Positions 18,878-20,209 of a DNA stretch of 20,209 nt are shown in pieces (position 1 is the stretch's first letter; each line of letters opens with the position of its first letter). A program made the translations under genes and the position numbers. Origin of the DNA: Pleurotus djamor (lineage: Eukaryota > Basidiomycota > Agaricomycetes > Agaricales > Pleurotaceae); NCBI GenBank assembly GCA_029747585.1, contig JAPEVF010000806.1, positions 1 through 20,209 on the forward strand. Reading direction: 5' to 3'. The notes under the pieces were generated by a model. The model was not told the DNA's origin, made no database searches, and worked only from the letters and a program-made list of their open reading frames with translations.

Positions 18878-19371
18878 TAGGGATCGTGAGTGAAGTTTTG
18901 TATCAGTAGTAATATGATTGTACAGTTTGATCGTTTATCATTTCCAGTATCCTTTGTGATGTACCCGCAGAGGCGTACGTGAGACTCCATGGTTTTCGGC
19001 CCAAACTCCCATGTCAATTGAACGCTTGATAGGCGGATTGCTTCGATCCTCAGTACTTGACAGGCTCACTTCAGTCTCCCAACTGACATACCCACATGCT
19101 TTCTTCTCCTTCCAGTCCACGGCGAAAACATCCCCATGGTTCTTACCTCGAATTGAATGCCTGTCCGCGATATTACGCCCAGATGGTGAGTCCACCTTCT
19201 CTTCTCCTGTCGAAATCAGACGCAGCTGATGATTCTATGTCAAGTTATCAGAAAGGCAGCAGAAATGATCCGTTATGACAGAATCTGAGAAGATGGTGCG
19301 CGTCTGTGTTCACATCCCCCGTCGCGCCAGCTCTTTCTTCCAGTGGGAAGCCTCTCCGTGTAGGCTTGGTT
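18878..19371. other. Spacer before the SET gene with unresolved splice-like signals
   Basis: No gene can be fixed here, but the plus strand holds a strong 3' splice-site pattern (a CTGAC branch-like element, pyrimidine tract and CCAG ending about 19119), an open stretch reading PWFLPRIECLSAILRPD, and then a perfect GTGAGT donor at about 19189. Another donor-like ATG|GTGCGC near 19293 and a CTTCCAG near 19341 follow. These could be 5' exons of the SET gene or a small separate gene. The minus strand of the same stretch is also open (18938-19195), so coding direction is not settled. Confidence 0.35.
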
Positions 19372-20209
19372 ATGACCACGCAACCCCAATCCGGTCATCC
19401 ATCCGAAACGACAGACGGTCGTACGGAGTGTATCTTCAATTCTATTATGGATAAAGCTCTCCTGCTGAATACACCGGGTTTCCCTAGACCAATTCCACGA
19501 GCAGCGTCTGAGGATGGATATGCGATTCATGATATTGCTGGGAAAGGGAAGGGCTTGGTTGCGACTCGTGCGTATGGTTATGGGGAGTTGATCACTAGTG
19601 AGCGACCGATCCTCATCGCTCCTACGGGGTTGAAGAACATTGGGATCTCATTATGTTCTGATGTCGAAGAACCGCATGAAGATGATGAAGCGTTGAGGTC
19701 AGCGGCGGTGATGGAGTTGGAGAAATATTTGAAAGTCGCGCTTTCTCGGATGAATAGCGAACGAAGGAGAGATTATCTGGCTCTTCAAAGTCTGCACCGA
19801 GAAGGGGATATGGAGATCGGTCGGCTGGTAGGGATCATGGACTTGAATAGCTTTTCTTTCAAGTTGCCGTTTTCGAATGGTGAATCTTCTGGTATGTGAT
19901 GTGATTCCGTTTCCTCTGCTTTGGTCCGTTCGATGCTGAGCGCTGAGTACTGAGATGTCGTTCCGTCACTTTGTAGGAGATGATACCACCGTTGAATACG
20001 GAGCCGTTTTCAAGAAGCTATCACGGATCAACCACAGGTGCGTCCCCTCTCCCTTATCCGCCACCCTTTATCCACCACTCACACGCGCGGCGTATCCCTG
20101 GTCCCATAGCTGTAGCCCAAATGCCATTTGGTCTTGGGACCTCTCATCACTTTCGATCCAGCTGTACGCCTCCCGACCCATTTCAGAAGGAGAAGAAATC
20201 ACGATATCG
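19372..20209 (+). CDS. SET-domain protein (putative lysine methyltransferase), 5' part; runs off the window
   Basis: Exons 19372-19891, 19977-20037 and 20110->20209; introns 85 and 72 nt; phases 1 and 2 match. The visible 227 residues include YAIHDIAGKGKGLVATRAY and GELITSERPILI, the opening of a SET domain. A helical insert (MNSERRRDYLALQSLHREGD) follows, and then AVFKKLSRINHS joined across an intron to CSPNAIWSWDL, giving the NHSCSPN motif that forms part of the S-adenosylmethionine and active site. EGEEITIS at the edge is the usual next strand. This split-SET arrangement is that of SMYD-like and related fungal SET proteins, which methylate lysines on histones or other proteins; the substrate is unknown. 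No MYND finger lies in the visible part. ATG 19372 is the first clear in-frame start, but upstream exons are possible. Confidence 0.82.

Noticed and set aside
1067..20209. tRNA genes, rRNA, CRISPR arrays or complete transposons
   Set aside because: I looked for T-loop-like and acceptor-stem patterns, regular spaced repeats, long terminal repeats and transposase or reverse transcriptase motifs in the spacers and found none.

Overview
This window is nuclear DNA of a filamentous basidiomycete, most likely an agaricomycete. The genes are cut by many short GT-AG introns (mostly 47-94 nt). Neighbouring genes lie on both strands with short spacers, and the content (F-box, MYND-ankyrin and SET proteins) is typical of expanded agaricomycete families. 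It is draft sequence: more than forty ambiguous bases cluster between 2722 and 3912, and isolated N bases at 5738, 7367 and 11364 each sit exactly where a reading frame breaks.

Layout. 1-1066 (+): 3' end of a Gly/Ser/Pro-rich protein ending in a PPxY motif. 1067-2676: no gene I can model, only weak coding-like relics. 2677-3600 (-): single-exon F-box-like protein. 4037-4914 (-): 3' exons of an unrecognised protein; its likely 5' exon (5006-5261) is an F-box-like start broken by a 4-nt insertion and partly duplicated from the 2677-3600 gene. 5355-6205 (-): Old Yellow Enzyme family reductase truncated at its C-terminal end, abutting that F-box copy. 6826-7753 (-): a CSTF2/Rna15-like hinge plus C-terminal domain protein without an RRM. 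8136-9866 (-): four-exon F-box protein. 10240-11404 (-): two-pass membrane protein with a His-rich N-terminal region and a 15-cysteine tail. 11713-15109 (+): eleven-exon SNF2-family remodeller of the HELLS/Lsh/Irc5 group, divergent from the membrane protein across about 308 bp. 15880-17225 and 17468-18877 (+): tandemly duplicated ankyrin-MYND genes, the first with a frameshift near its end. 19372-20209 (+): 5' part of a SET-domain protein.

How the genes work together. No operon logic applies. Three themes stand out: RNA 3'-end processing and chromatin genes (CSTF-like, HELLS-like, SET); F-box genes that would supply substrate receptors for SCF ubiquitin ligases; and a MYND-MYND-SET run that places separately the two domains SMYD methyltransferases carry in one chain. 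The least ordinary part is 3.5-6.2 kb, where an F-box 5' region is duplicated against a truncated reductase. I see no CRISPR, no RNA gene and no complete transposon, and no firm evidence of a wholly new system.
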